Part shown: positions 1 to 7,090 of the stretch, piece after piece
Position numbering within the stretch: position 1 is the stretch's first letter
How the letters are laid out: each line of letters opens with the position of its first letter
NCBI RefSeq assembly: GCF_024662235.1
Contig: NZ_CP096276.1
Coordinates: 3,162,001 to 3,226,000, forward strand
DNA from: Pimelobacter simplex
GTDB taxonomy: Bacteria > Actinomycetota > Actinomycetes > Propionibacteriales > Nocardioidaceae
Direction of reading: 5' to 3'
Length of the DNA: 64,000 nt
Program-made: the position numbers and the translations under genes
The notes under the pieces: generated by a model
Databases searched by the model: none
What the model saw: the letters and a program-made list of their open reading frames with translations, nothing else
Told to the model about the DNA's origin: nothing

Positions 1-158
1 GACACGAGCGCCGGCGAGCGCGTCTGGGAGGCCACCAGCAGCGGCCCGGCGGCCAGCGCGATCCCGTCGCCCAGGTTGCTCACCCAGGCCGACGCCATGA
101 GGTGCCGGAAGCCCGGTCCGAGCCGGGCCGGCGCGACTGCTTCGATCACCCGGCCCAC
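1..158 (-). CDS. MFS transporter, N-terminal fragment (cut by window edge)
   Basis: Only the first roughly 52 codons lie in the window; the gene continues off the left edge. The reading frame is bounded upstream by an in-frame TAA and can start at GTG 158 or GTG 149. The visible residues (PGFRHLMASAWVSNLGDGI, then ALAAGPLLVASQTRSPALV) look like the first transmembrane helix and following loop of a major facilitator of the EntS/MFS_3 type, where an Asn-Leu-Gly-Asp-Gly motif sits in helix 1. Substrate cannot be judged. No convincing Shine-Dalgarno is seen. Assignment rests on a short stretch, so confidence is moderate. Confidence 0.55.
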   Translation of the reverse strand, partial: MGRVIEAVAPARLGPGFRHLMASAWVSNLGDGIALAAGPLLVASQTRSPALV

Positions 159-310
159 AAGGTCGAGACGTTATGCCCGCACCCGGCCCCGGCGCCAATC
201 AATTGCCGGGGGCCGGAAAACCAGTCGGACCACCCGGCGCCGTACGGCGAGGGTGGTCCGTGGTGTGGTGCACCTGGGCGACGACGGGAGCTCGTCGTCG
301 GAGTCCGGGG

Positions 311-508
311 TCAGGCCGGCTGCATCTCCTGCGCGTCGCCGGTCAGGATCTCGGCCGCGCGGGCCGACATCAGCTTGTCGTTCTCCTCCGAGAGGCGAAG
401 GACGAGGGACTCCAGCTCGGCGACCCGGTTGCGCAGACGAGCATTCTCGACGGCGAGACGGGGGTCGCGGAGGTCGCTGTTCAGGTGACCGATCAGCGCC
501 TTGGCCAT
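311..508 (-). CDS. small conserved coiled-coil protein
   Basis: A 65-residue protein starting MAKALIGHLNSDLRDPRLAV. The ATG at 508 is preceded by a good GGAAGG ribosome site, which is why the longer frame reaching 730 is not used. Residues about 20-50 form a leucine-zipper-like heptad helix (ENARLRNRVAELESLVLRLS) and the tail is acidic and Gln-rich. There is no signal peptide or membrane segment. I recall similar short proteins in other Nocardioides-type genomes but know of no function; a dimeric scaffold or regulator is only a guess. It lies downstream of nothing obvious and is probably monocistronic. Confidence 0.75.
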   Translation of the reverse strand: MAKALIGHLNSDLRDPRLAVENARLRNRVAELESLVLRLSEENDKLMSARAAEILTGDAQEMQPA

Positions 509-629
509 GAAGTGAGCCTTCCGGTTCGACAGGGTGTCAGCCCGAGGGGGGCCGTCTACAAGAGTCCCACTTCGGCTCGCCAGGGTCAAACCTCCGGGGG
601 ACGGCCCCGCTCGACCGTCCCCCGGGGGC

Positions 630-1601
630 TCAGCAGGACCGCTTCTGCTCGGCCGAGCAGCGGTCGCGACCAGGGCCGCCGTCGGCGATGTCGTAGCCCA
701 GGCCGCCCACGATCCGGTCGTTGCCCCCACGGCCCTGGATCACGTCCGCTCCCCCGTTGCCGTCGAGCTCGTCGGCACCGGGCCCGCCCAGGATGACGTC
801 GGCCCGGCTGCTGCCCTCGACCCGCTCGATGCTGGCGAGGGCGATCCGTCCGTCTGCCCAGCGCGCCCGCTGGGCGGCGAGGTCGACCCGCGCCCGTCCC
901 GTCTTCATCCGGAGGTAGTCGCGGCCGGTACCGCCCTGGATCGTGGAGGTCGTGGACGTGTTGAGCCCGGGCAGTCCGCCCCTCGCACGTTCCGAGACGG
1001 TGAAGGTGTCGTTGCCCGGGCCGCCAAGGACCTTGCCCGAGGTCCGGACCAGGCTCACCCGGTCGTTCCCCTCGCCCAGGACCAAGGTGGTGGTGAGGTA
1101 CTCGGCGCTGACGTAGTCGTTGTCGGCGCCCGTGTCGATCCGGGCGCCGGGTGAGCTGACGTAGACCCTGTCGCGCCCAGCCCCCGTCGTGACGCGATCG
1201 TCACCCTCGAAGGCTCGCACCCAGTCGTTGCCGTCACCGGCGTCGACGCGGTCGGCGCCGCCCCCGCCGTCGATCATGTCGTCGCCGTCTCCACCCACGA
1301 TCAGGTCGTCACCATTGCCACCGCAGATGAGGTCGTCGCCGTCGAGACCGTTGAAGACGTCGTCGCCGTCGCCCAGCAGGACCACGTCATCGCCCGGGGT
1401 GCCGACGAGGGTGTCCGACCCTTGGGTCCCCATGATCGTCACGTTCTGGCCGAGGCACGTCTCCGGAGTTGAAGCGCCGGATGGCCCGCTCAGCCCGACG
1501 GAGAGCGTAGCGATACCGAGCGCAAGCCCGGCGCCGGCGGCGATGCGCCGGAAGCAGCAGGGGATGGTGTGGGTGCCTGAGTTGTCAGTGTCCGCGTTCA
1601 T
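630..1601 (-). CDS. secreted RTX-type calcium-binding repeat protein
   Basis: 323 residues. A hydrophobic stretch at about 20-44 with an upstream Arg-Arg looks like a signal peptide. Two blocks of glycine/aspartate nonapeptides of the GGxGxDxUx type follow, at about residues 58-128 (GDGDDVFNGLDGDD, GGNGDDLIVGGDGDD) and about 265-310, separated by a less regular beta-rich region. In the family, such repeats form calcium-bound parallel beta-rolls that fold after export. There is no protease, lipase or adhesin domain, so it appears to be only a repeat protein. C49, C93 and two C-terminal Cys could form disulfides. It is divergent from the sigma factor gene at 1686, with 84 bases between. Confidence 0.85.
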   Translation of the reverse strand: MNADTDNSGTHTIPCCFRRIAAGAGLALGIATLSVGLSGPSGASTPETCLGQNVTIMGTQGSDTLVGTPGDDVVLLGDGDDVFNGLDGDDLICGGNGDDLIVGGDGDDMIDGGGGADRVDAGDGNDWVRAFEGDDRVTTGAGRDRVYVSSPGARIDTGADNDYVSAEYLTTTLVLGEGNDRVSLVRTSGKVLGGPGNDTFTVSERARGGLPGLNTSTTSTIQGGTGRDYLRMKTGRARVDLAAQRARWADGRIALASIERVEGSSRADVILGGPGADELDGNGGADVIQGRGGNDRIVGGLGYDIADGGPGRDRCSAEQKRSC

Positions 1602-1685
1602 GACCCCGACAGCGGCCGGGGCACCGCATCCATTACCGGCTCGGCCGGATGTAATGACTTCGCGCCGCGATCCGCTGTCCTGGTT

Positions 1686-2306
1686 GTGTCAGGATCGTCG
1701 ACCCGCCTGACCACCGAGCGAGGAGGCACCCTGACCGCGTCGGAGCGTCACGGTCCCGCCGACCCGCTCGGTGGGTCGCTGGCGCGCGCCCTGGAGGGGG
1801 ACGAGGCGGCGTTCGGGGAGGTGTGGCGGCTGCTGCAGCCGCCGTTGCTGCGCTACCTGAAGGTCCGCGACCGGGAGTACGCCGAGGACATCGCGGCCGA
1901 GACGTGGCTGCACGTCGTGCGCGACCTCGGGCGGTTCTCGGGTGGGGCGGCGGAGTTCCGGGCGTGGGTGTTCACGCTCGCGCGGCACCGGGCGATCGAT
2001 GCGGCGCGGGCGCAGGCGGCGCGGCCGAGTGTGCCGACGGCCGAGGTGATCGACATCAGTACGGCGCCGAGCGCGGAGAGCGCGGCGCTGGAGCGGGCCG
2101 ACACCGAGGCGGCGGTACGGCTGGTGGCGACGCTGCCGACGGTCCAGGCCGAGATGGTGATGCTGCGGGTGGTGGCCGGGTTGTCGGTCGCCGAGGTGGC
2201 CACGATCGTCGGCAAGAAGCCCGGCACGGTGGCGGTCGCGGTCCACCGGGCCCTCAAGAAGCTCGCCGGCGCCCACGGCGCCCCGACGGCGGACGGAACA
2301 CGATGA
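1686..2306 (+). CDS. ECF-type RNA polymerase sigma factor
   Basis: 206 residues from GTG 1686. Sigma region 2 is seen at about 50-110 (AEDIAAETWLHVVRDLGRF, then FRAWVFTLARHRAIDAARA) and region 4 at about 147-195 (LPTVQAEMVMLRVVAGLSVAEV, with a helix-turn-helix ending VAVHRALKKLA). It directs RNA polymerase to a small regulon, probably under control of the membrane protein encoded next, whose ATG overlaps this stop codon (ATGA). GTG 1686 has no ribosome site; a perfect GAGGAGG precedes an in-frame CTG at 1731 that would give a protein beginning (M)TASERHGP, so the true start may be 1731. Confidence 0.9.
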   Translation: MSGSSTRLTTERGGTLTASERHGPADPLGGSLARALEGDEAAFGEVWRLLQPPLLRYLKVRDREYAEDIAAETWLHVVRDLGRFSGGAAEFRAWVFTLARHRAIDAARAQAARPSVPTAEVIDISTAPSAESAALERADTEAAVRLVATLPTVQAEMVMLRVVAGLSVAEVATIVGKKPGTVAVAVHRALKKLAGAHGAPTADGTR

Positions 2307-3430
2307 CCTACGACGACCACGACCTCGGCGAGCTGGCGGACAGCCCGCTCGTGCGAGCCCTCCGCGCCCCCGGTACGGCGGCCGAGCTGGCCGGCGAGGA
2401 GCAGGTGCTCGCCGCGTTCCGCGACCACCACCCCGGACGACGCCGCCGCGGCCCCGGCCGGGTCGTCGGCCGGATCGGCGCGGGCGGCACCGCGCTGGTC
2501 GCCGCGCTGGCGCTGACCGGAGGGGTCGCCGCGGCGGCCTACAACCAGGCGCTGCCCGACCGGGTCCAGGCGTTCGCGCACGACGCGCTCGGCGGTCTCG
2601 GCGTCCCTCCGGCCCGTACGCCGGACCCGCAGCAGCCCCCGTCGGCGGGCCCCGACGGCGACCAGCGGGACGGCCGCTCCACCGACTCCCCGCGGACGCA
2701 CTCCCCCACCGACCCCCGCCCGGGCACCGGCGCGGGCCGGGAGGGCCGCCCGCGGCAACGCGGCCACGCCGACATCCGGCGGCACGAGGCGCCGACCGGG
2801 CCGGCCGTGGTCCGGGTCTCGCTGACCGCGCGGACCGTCGACGCCGGCGCCAGCACCACGATCACCGCGCGGGTGCGCGACGCGGCGCTGATGCCGATCA
2901 CCTCCCAGGAGGTCGTGCTCTGGCAGCGGCCGGCGGGCAGCAAGTGGAGCCAGGTGGGCGGCGGGGTCACCGACGCCGACGGGTGGGTCTCGATCGCGAC
3001 CGAGCCGGTCACCGCGAGCACCGACCTGCGCCTCGAGACGACCGTCGTCGACGGACTGGGCGAGGCGATGGTGCTCCAGAGCGAGCAGCGGCGGGTCGCG
3101 GTCCGGCCGGCGCTCACGACGAGCACCGCGGGCAGCCTGCTCACGGTCCACGTCACCGGCGGGCAGGCCGGCGACCAGGTCTGGCTGGCCCGGCGCGGCC
3201 CGGGTGGGCGGATCCTGCGGGTCGGCACGGTGCGCCTCGACGAGCAGGGCGTCGCGACCTACGACCTGGCGCGGTTCCGCGGGCAGGTCAAGGTGCGGGT
3301 CCGGCTGGCGCGGACGGCGGCCCACCTGGGCGCCGAGCGCTGGGTCGTGCTCCGGCTGGGCAGCGGCCCGCAGGAGCCGGAGCCGTCCCCCGAGCCCACC
3401 CCGGGCGCGGAGCAGACGCCCGGGGGCTAG
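2303..3430 (+). CDS. single-pass membrane protein, putative partner (anti-sigma) of the ECF sigma factor
   Basis: 375 residues. ATG 2303 overlaps the sigma factor stop, so the two are translationally coupled. The order is a short cytoplasmic N-terminus (about 1-50), one membrane helix at about 56-79 ([21 protein letters not shown]), a Pro-rich linker (about 101-165), and an outer part with two beta-rich Ig-like segments (about 170-270 and 275-350). Position and topology are those of an ECF anti-sigma factor, but there is no zinc anti-sigma HxxxCxxC motif or recognisable RskA domain. Function as a sigma regulator is inference. The C-terminus is again Pro/Glu-rich. Confidence 0.75.
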   Translation: MTYDDHDLGELADSPLVRALRAPGTAAELAGEEQVLAAFRDHHPGRRRRGPGRVVGRIGAGGTALVAALALTGGVAAAAYNQALPDRVQAFAHDALGGLGVPPARTPDPQQPPSAGPDGDQRDGRSTDSPRTHSPTDPRPGTGAGREGRPRQRGHADIRRHEAPTGPAVVRVSLTARTVDAGASTTITARVRDAALMPITSQEVVLWQRPAGSKWSQVGGGVTDADGWVSIATEPVTASTDLRLETTVVDGLGEAMVLQSEQRRVAVRPALTTSTAGSLLTVHVTGGQAGDQVWLARRGPGGRILRVGTVRLDEQGVATYDLARFRGQVKVRVRLARTAAHLGAERWVVLRLGSGPQEPEPSPEPTPGAEQTPGG

Positions 3431-4287
3431 CCCCGGCGCCGGCGCGGGGCCGGCTGGCACGACGGGCAGAAGTACGACGAGCGGTTCATGAACGCGATCC
3501 GGCGGATCGTCGTACCGCACCGGTCGCACGGCTCGTCCTCGCGCCCGTAGGCGTGCAGCGAGCGGTCGAAGTAGCCCGACTCACCGTTGACGTTGACGTA
3601 GAGCGCGTCGAACGACGTCCCGCCCTGGGCGAGCGCCTCGTTCATCACGTCGCGGGCGTTGCCGAGCAGCGCGAGCGCCTGGGCGCGGGTGAGCCGGTCG
3701 CCGGGCCGCTCGCCGTGCAGGCTCGTGCGCCAGAGCGCCTCGTCGGCGTAGATGTTGCCGACGCCGGAGATCAGACCCTGGTCGAGCAGCAGCCGCTTGA
3801 CCCCGGAGGTGCGCTTGCGGAGCCGGGCGACGAAGGCGTCGTCGTCGAACTCCGGGTCGAGCGGGTCGCGCGCGATGTGGGCGATCTCGTGGGGCAGCTC
3901 GGCGCCGTCGACCGAGACCGACAGCCCGCCGAACATCCGCTGGTCCACGAAGCGCAGCTCGCGCCCCTCGGCGGCGCCGTCGAGGACGAACCGCACGCGC
4001 AGGTGGCGCTCGACGGGGGCGGCCGGCTCCTGGACGAGCATCTGGCCGCTCATCCCGAGGTGGCCGAGGATCGCGTCGCCGTTGTCGAGCGGCAGCCAGA
4101 GGTACTTGCCGCGGCGCCGCGCGCCGTCGATACGGCGTCCGGTCAGGGCCGCGGCGAAGCCGAGCGGACCACCGGGGTGGCGGCGCACGGGACGTTCGTG
4201 GAGGACGTCGACCGCGGCGATGGTGGCGCCGGTGACGTGACGTTCGAGGCCGGCTCGGACGACCTCGACCTCGGGGAGCTCGGGCAC
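3427..4287 (-). CDS. mutM: formamidopyrimidine-DNA glycosylase (Fpg/MutM)
   Basis: 286 residues, the usual length. The mature N-terminus MPELPEVE carries the catalytic Pro2 and Glu3. The C-terminal zinc finger is intact ([13 protein letters not shown], then SYFCPSCQ), as is the H2TH region (about 150-200, including [18 protein letters not shown]). It removes oxidised purines such as 8-oxoguanine and cuts the abasic strand in base excision repair. It follows rnc on the same strand with a gap of about 10 bases, an arrangement common in Actinobacteria, and its end overlaps the end of the membrane protein gene at 3430 by four bases. Confidence 0.97.
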   Translation of the reverse strand: MPELPEVEVVRAGLERHVTGATIAAVDVLHERPVRRHPGGPLGFAAALTGRRIDGARRRGKYLWLPLDNGDAILGHLGMSGQMLVQEPAAPVERHLRVRFVLDGAAEGRELRFVDQRMFGGLSVSVDGAELPHEIAHIARDPLDPEFDDDAFVARLRKRTSGVKRLLLDQGLISGVGNIYADEALWRTSLHGERPGDRLTRAQALALLGNARDVMNEALAQGGTSFDALYVNVNGESGYFDRSLHAYGREDEPCDRCGTTIRRIAFMNRSSYFCPSCQPAPRRRRG

Positions 4288-4297
4288 GACGCCCTGC

Positions 4298-5059
4298 TCA
4301 GCTGCCGGAGCCGACCGGGCGGCCGTTGGTGTCGAGGCCGAGCGCGGCCGCGATCTCGCCGAAGGCGGTCTGGGCGGCGCCCTGCTCGGCTTCCTTCTTG
4401 GAGCGGCCGACGCCGTTGCCGTAGAGCTTGTCGCCCACGCGCACCTGGGCGGTGAACGTCTTCATGTGGTCCGGGCCGTCGTCCTCGATGACGTACTCGG
4501 GCACGCCGAGCGTCTGGTCGGCGGCGAGCTCCTGGAGCGAGGTCTTCCAGTCCAGGCCGGCGCCGAGCGCCGAGGCCGCCTCGATGAGCGGGTCGAACAG
4601 CCGGTGCACGACGACCGAGGAGACCTCGATGCCGCCGGTGAGGTGGATCGCCCCGATCACGGCCTCGACCGTGTCGGAGAGGATCGACGCCTTGTCGCGC
4701 CCGCCGGTCGCCTCTTCGCCGCGGCCCAGCTTGATGTGGGCGCCGAGCCCGATCTCGCGGGCCACGCCGGCCAGCGCGCGGGCGTTGACGACCGCGGCGC
4801 GCAGCTTGGCGAGGCGACCCTCGGACAGGTCCGGGTGGGTCAGGTACAGCGTCTCGGTGACCACGACGCCGAGCACCGAGTCACCGAGGAACTCCAGCCT
4901 CTCGTTGGTCGGAAGACCACCGTTCTCGTAGGCGTAGGAGCGGTGCGTCAGCGCGAGGTCGAGCAGCTCGGGGGTCAGCGAGGGATCCCCGAGCGCTCGA
5001 CGCAGCTCGTCGTACGCGGTGATGCTGGTGTACCTGACGTCGTCCGGTCGGTCGCTCAG
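4298..5059 (-). CDS. rnc: ribonuclease III, probable CTG start
   Basis: 253 residues from CTG 5059. The RNase III signature [12 protein letters not shown] lies at about 53-64 and the double-stranded RNA-binding domain at about 180-250 ([18 protein letters not shown], then [18 protein letters not shown]). It cuts double-stranded RNA in rRNA and mRNA maturation. No ATG, GTG or TTG exists in this frame between the conserved catalytic domain and ATG 5185, which lies deep inside rpmF. CTG 5059 overlaps the rpmF stop as CTGA, imitating the usual ATGA coupling, and gives the expected N-terminal length. The alternative is the long form 4298-5185, whose first 42 residues would be out-of-frame rpmF sequence. 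Confidence 0.9.
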   Translation of the reverse strand: MSDRPDDVRYTSITAYDELRRALGDPSLTPELLDLALTHRSYAYENGGLPTNERLEFLGDSVLGVVVTETLYLTHPDLSEGRLAKLRAAVVNARALAGVAREIGLGAHIKLGRGEEATGGRDKASILSDTVEAVIGAIHLTGGIEVSSVVVHRLFDPLIEAASALGAGLDWKTSLQELAADQTLGVPEYVIEDDGPDHMKTFTAQVRVGDKLYGNGVGRSKKEAEQGAAQTAFGEIAAALGLDTNGRPVGSGS

Positions 5060-5241
5060 AGAACCTGGCGACGCTCGGCGCGCGCGCCGTACTGACCGCA
5101 GGTGCCGCAAGCGCGGTGCGGGAGGTGCTTGGCGCCGCAGGCCGGGTTGGCGCAGGTCACCAGCGACGGGGCGACAGCCTTCCACTGCGAGCGACGGTGC
5201 CGCGTGTTGCTGCGCGACATCTTCCGCTTCGGAACAGCCAC
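5056..5241 (-). CDS. rpmF: 50S ribosomal protein L32
   Basis: 61 residues from GTG 5241, with GGAGAA as ribosome site. The N-terminus [19 protein letters not shown] is the L32 signature. Four cysteines in a CxxxxC ... CGTCG arrangement (CANPACG, then CGTCGQY) make it a zinc-binding form. It is a component of the large ribosomal subunit near the peptidyl transferase region. It lies between yceD and rnc, the standard bacterial yceD-rpmF pair. Confidence 0.97.
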   Translation of the reverse strand: MAVPKRKMSRSNTRHRRSQWKAVAPSLVTCANPACGAKHLPHRACGTCGQYGARAERRQVL

Positions 5242-5284
5242 TGTCTTCTCCTTGGTTCGGGTGCGCTCGGGGTCGAGCGCCTCT

Positions 5285-5878
5285 TCAGTCCGTGGGGTCT
5301 TGCTCGAGCTTGGTCAGCGCCGCCCAACGCGGGTCGATCGCAGCCTCGTGCGTGTGGTCCGGCTCGTCCGCGAGCCGGGCCCCGCACTCGGGGCACAACC
5401 CGGGACAGTCGTCCTGGCACAGCGGCTGGAACGGCAGTGCGAGCACCACCGCGTCCCGCAGCACGGTCTCCAGGTCGAGCAGGTCGTCCTGGAGCATGCT
5501 GACCTCGTCGTCCTCCTCGGCTCCCTCGGCGTCACGGATGTCGTCGTAGACGAACAGCTCCTGGAACGTCACCGCGATCTCGTCGCGGATCGGCTCCAGG
5601 CACCGCACGCACTCACCCTCCAGGCCGGCCTTCGCCGACCCGGTGACGAGCACGCCTTCCATGACCGCCTCCAGGCGCAGGTCGAGCTCGACCGGCGCGC
5701 CCTCGGGGACGGAGAGGACTTCGATGCCCAGATCTGCTGGTGCCGGCACTGACCGTGACACCTGTCGCTGGGACCCCGGGCGGCGTCCGAGCTCGCGGGT
5801 GTCGAGCACGAGCGGCGCTCTCGGGTCCAGATGCTTCAGGGGTTCACTTCCAGGTCCGGGCACAACAGATCGGTTCAA
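5285..5878 (-). CDS. YceD/DUF177 family protein (rRNA accumulation)
   Basis: 197 residues from TTG 5878, or 184 from an in-frame CTG at 5839. The DUF177 core is clear: [20 protein letters not shown], then a CxxC pair (ECVRCLEPI) and a C-terminal metal-like motif ([13 protein letters not shown]). Proteins of this family are cotranscribed with rpmF and in E. coli and plants affect 23S rRNA accumulation. TTG 5878 lacks a ribosome site; CTG 5839 has GGAAGTGA seven bases upstream and would begin (M)[16 protein letters not shown], which fits the family better. The acidic middle (residues about 115-135) is unremarkable. Confidence 0.92.
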   Translation of the reverse strand: MNRSVVPGPGSEPLKHLDPRAPLVLDTRELGRRPGSQRQVSRSVPAPADLGIEVLSVPEGAPVELDLRLEAVMEGVLVTGSAKAGLEGECVRCLEPIRDEIAVTFQELFVYDDIRDAEGAEEDDEVSMLQDDLLDLETVLRDAVVLALPFQPLCQDDCPGLCPECGARLADEPDHTHEAAIDPRWAALTKLEQDPTD

Positions 5879-5931
5879 TGTTAGAGGGGCGGGTGGGACA
5901 GGGCCAATTCAGGGGTCGTCCGCCCCGTCGT

Positions 5932-6414
5932 TCACTGCCGTTCAGCGAGCTTCTCGGTGAGCCGGGCGAGCACCGCCGGAGGCACGAACGCCGAGATGTC
6001 GCCGCCGAGCGAGGCGACCTCCTTGACCAGGCTGGAGGAGACGTAGCCGAGGCTGGCGGTGGTCGGGACGAAGACCGTCTCGACCCCGGTCAGGTGGGCG
6101 TTCATCTGGGCCATCGGCAGCTCGTACTCGTAGTCGTTGCCGCCGCGCAGGCCCTTGACGATCGCGTGGGCGTCGATGTCCTTGCAGAAGTCGACGATCA
6201 GGCCGGTGAAGCCCATCACGGTCACGTTCGGCAGGTCGGCGCACGCCTCGCGGAGCATCTCCAGGCGCTCGTCGGGCTCGAACAGGCGCGACTTGGACAT
6301 GTTGGTGCCGGTCGCGACGACCAGCTCGTCGAAGAGGGCCGAGGCCCTCCGGAAGATGTCCAGGTGGCCGTAGGTGACCGGGTCGAAGGAGCCGGGGCAC
6401 ACCGCGCGGGTCAT
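5932..6414 (-). CDS. coaD: phosphopantetheine adenylyltransferase
   Basis: 160 residues, the typical CoaD length. The nucleotidyltransferase motif TYGHLDIF (TxGH) follows the N-terminal CPGSFDPV, and the second ATP-binding motif is GYVSSSLVKEV near 125. It converts 4'-phosphopantetheine and ATP to dephospho-CoA, the fourth step of coenzyme A synthesis, in the cytoplasm. ATG 6414 begins MTRAVCPGSFDPV. It lies downstream of rsmD on the same strand with an 88-base gap, the usual rsmD-coaD order. Confidence 0.97.
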   Translation of the reverse strand: MTRAVCPGSFDPVTYGHLDIFRRASALFDELVVATGTNMSKSRLFEPDERLEMLREACADLPNVTVMGFTGLIVDFCKDIDAHAIVKGLRGGNDYEYELPMAQMNAHLTGVETVFVPTTASLGYVSSSLVKEVASLGGDISAFVPPAVLARLTEKLAERQ

Positions 6415-6502
6415 GGGGCGAGGCTAGTGGCTGACGGGTGCTCGGCGAGCCAGCGGGTGGCAGCGCGGCGGGAGGCGGGGCACCGGCAGCCTGCTGACCC
6501 AC

Positions 6503-7090
6503 CTACGCCGGAGACGCGCTCACCCCGGCAAACCAGAGGGTCGTCTCGCCGTACTTGCGCTGGCCGCGCTTGCCCTCGAGCGGCACCAGGGCGCTGGGCC
6601 ACAGCGGCGCCGGGCTGCGCCGGGAGCGCTCGACGATGACGAGCGCGTCGGGCGCGAGCCAGCCGTGGGCGGCCAGGGCGGCGAGGTCGGCGGCGACCGC
6701 CTCGTCCGTCAGCGGGTACGGCGGGTCGGCGACCACGAGGTCGTAGGGCTCCCCCGCCGGCGGGTCGGCGAGCACCGCGGCGACCGGGCGGGCCAGGACC
6801 TGGGCGGCGTCGCAGCCGATCGAGCGGGCGTTGGCCCGCACCAGGTCCGCGGTACGGCGGTCGGACTCGACGAGCGTGACGGCGGCGGCGCCGCGCGACC
6901 AGGCCTCGAGCCCGAGCGCGCCGGAGCCGGCGTACAGGTCGAGGACGCGCAGGCCCTGGAGCGACCCCGCCCACGCCTCGACGGCCGAGAACAGCGCCTC
7001 ACGGACCCGGTCGCTGGTGGGCCGGGTCTGGTCGCCCTTGGGGGTCTGGAGCCGGCGGCCGCCGGCCGCTCCGGCGATGATCCGGGTCAC
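6503..7090 (-). CDS. rsmD: 16S rRNA (guanine(966)-N(2))-methyltransferase
   Basis: 195 residues from GTG 7090, which overlaps the recG stop as GTGA; the frame stays open far upstream but the start VTRIIAGAAGGRRLQTPKG is the family N-terminus. SAM-binding motif I is VLDLYAGSGALGLEAWSRGA and the catalytic NPPY-type motif is VVADPPYPL. It methylates G966 of 16S rRNA during 30S assembly. The C-terminus ends with the family-typical GQRKYGETTLWF segment. It is translationally coupled to recG. Confidence 0.95.
   Translation of the reverse strand: MTRIIAGAAGGRRLQTPKGDQTRPTSDRVREALFSAVEAWAGSLQGLRVLDLYAGSGALGLEAWSRGAAAVTLVESDRRTADLVRANARSIGCDAAQVLARPVAAVLADPPAGEPYDLVVADPPYPLTDEAVAADLAALAAHGWLAPDALVIVERSRRSPAPLWPSALVPLEGKRGQRKYGETTLWFAGVSASPA

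Noticed and set aside
183..216. GC-rich hairpin (183-193 with 205-216) near the left edge, between the MFS start and the small coiled-coil gene
   Set aside because: One bulge, no T-run on the correct side for either gene; not called a terminator. The rest of 159-310 shows nothing clear.
1618..1660. Imperfect repeat CATTAC/GTAATG between the RTX gene and the ECF sigma gene
   Set aside because: The arms match only with a gap; too weak to call an operator.
4298..5185. Longer rnc reading frame starting at ATG 5185
   Set aside because: Its first 42 residues are rpmF sequence read in another frame and lack conservation with RNase III; CTG 5059 fits better.
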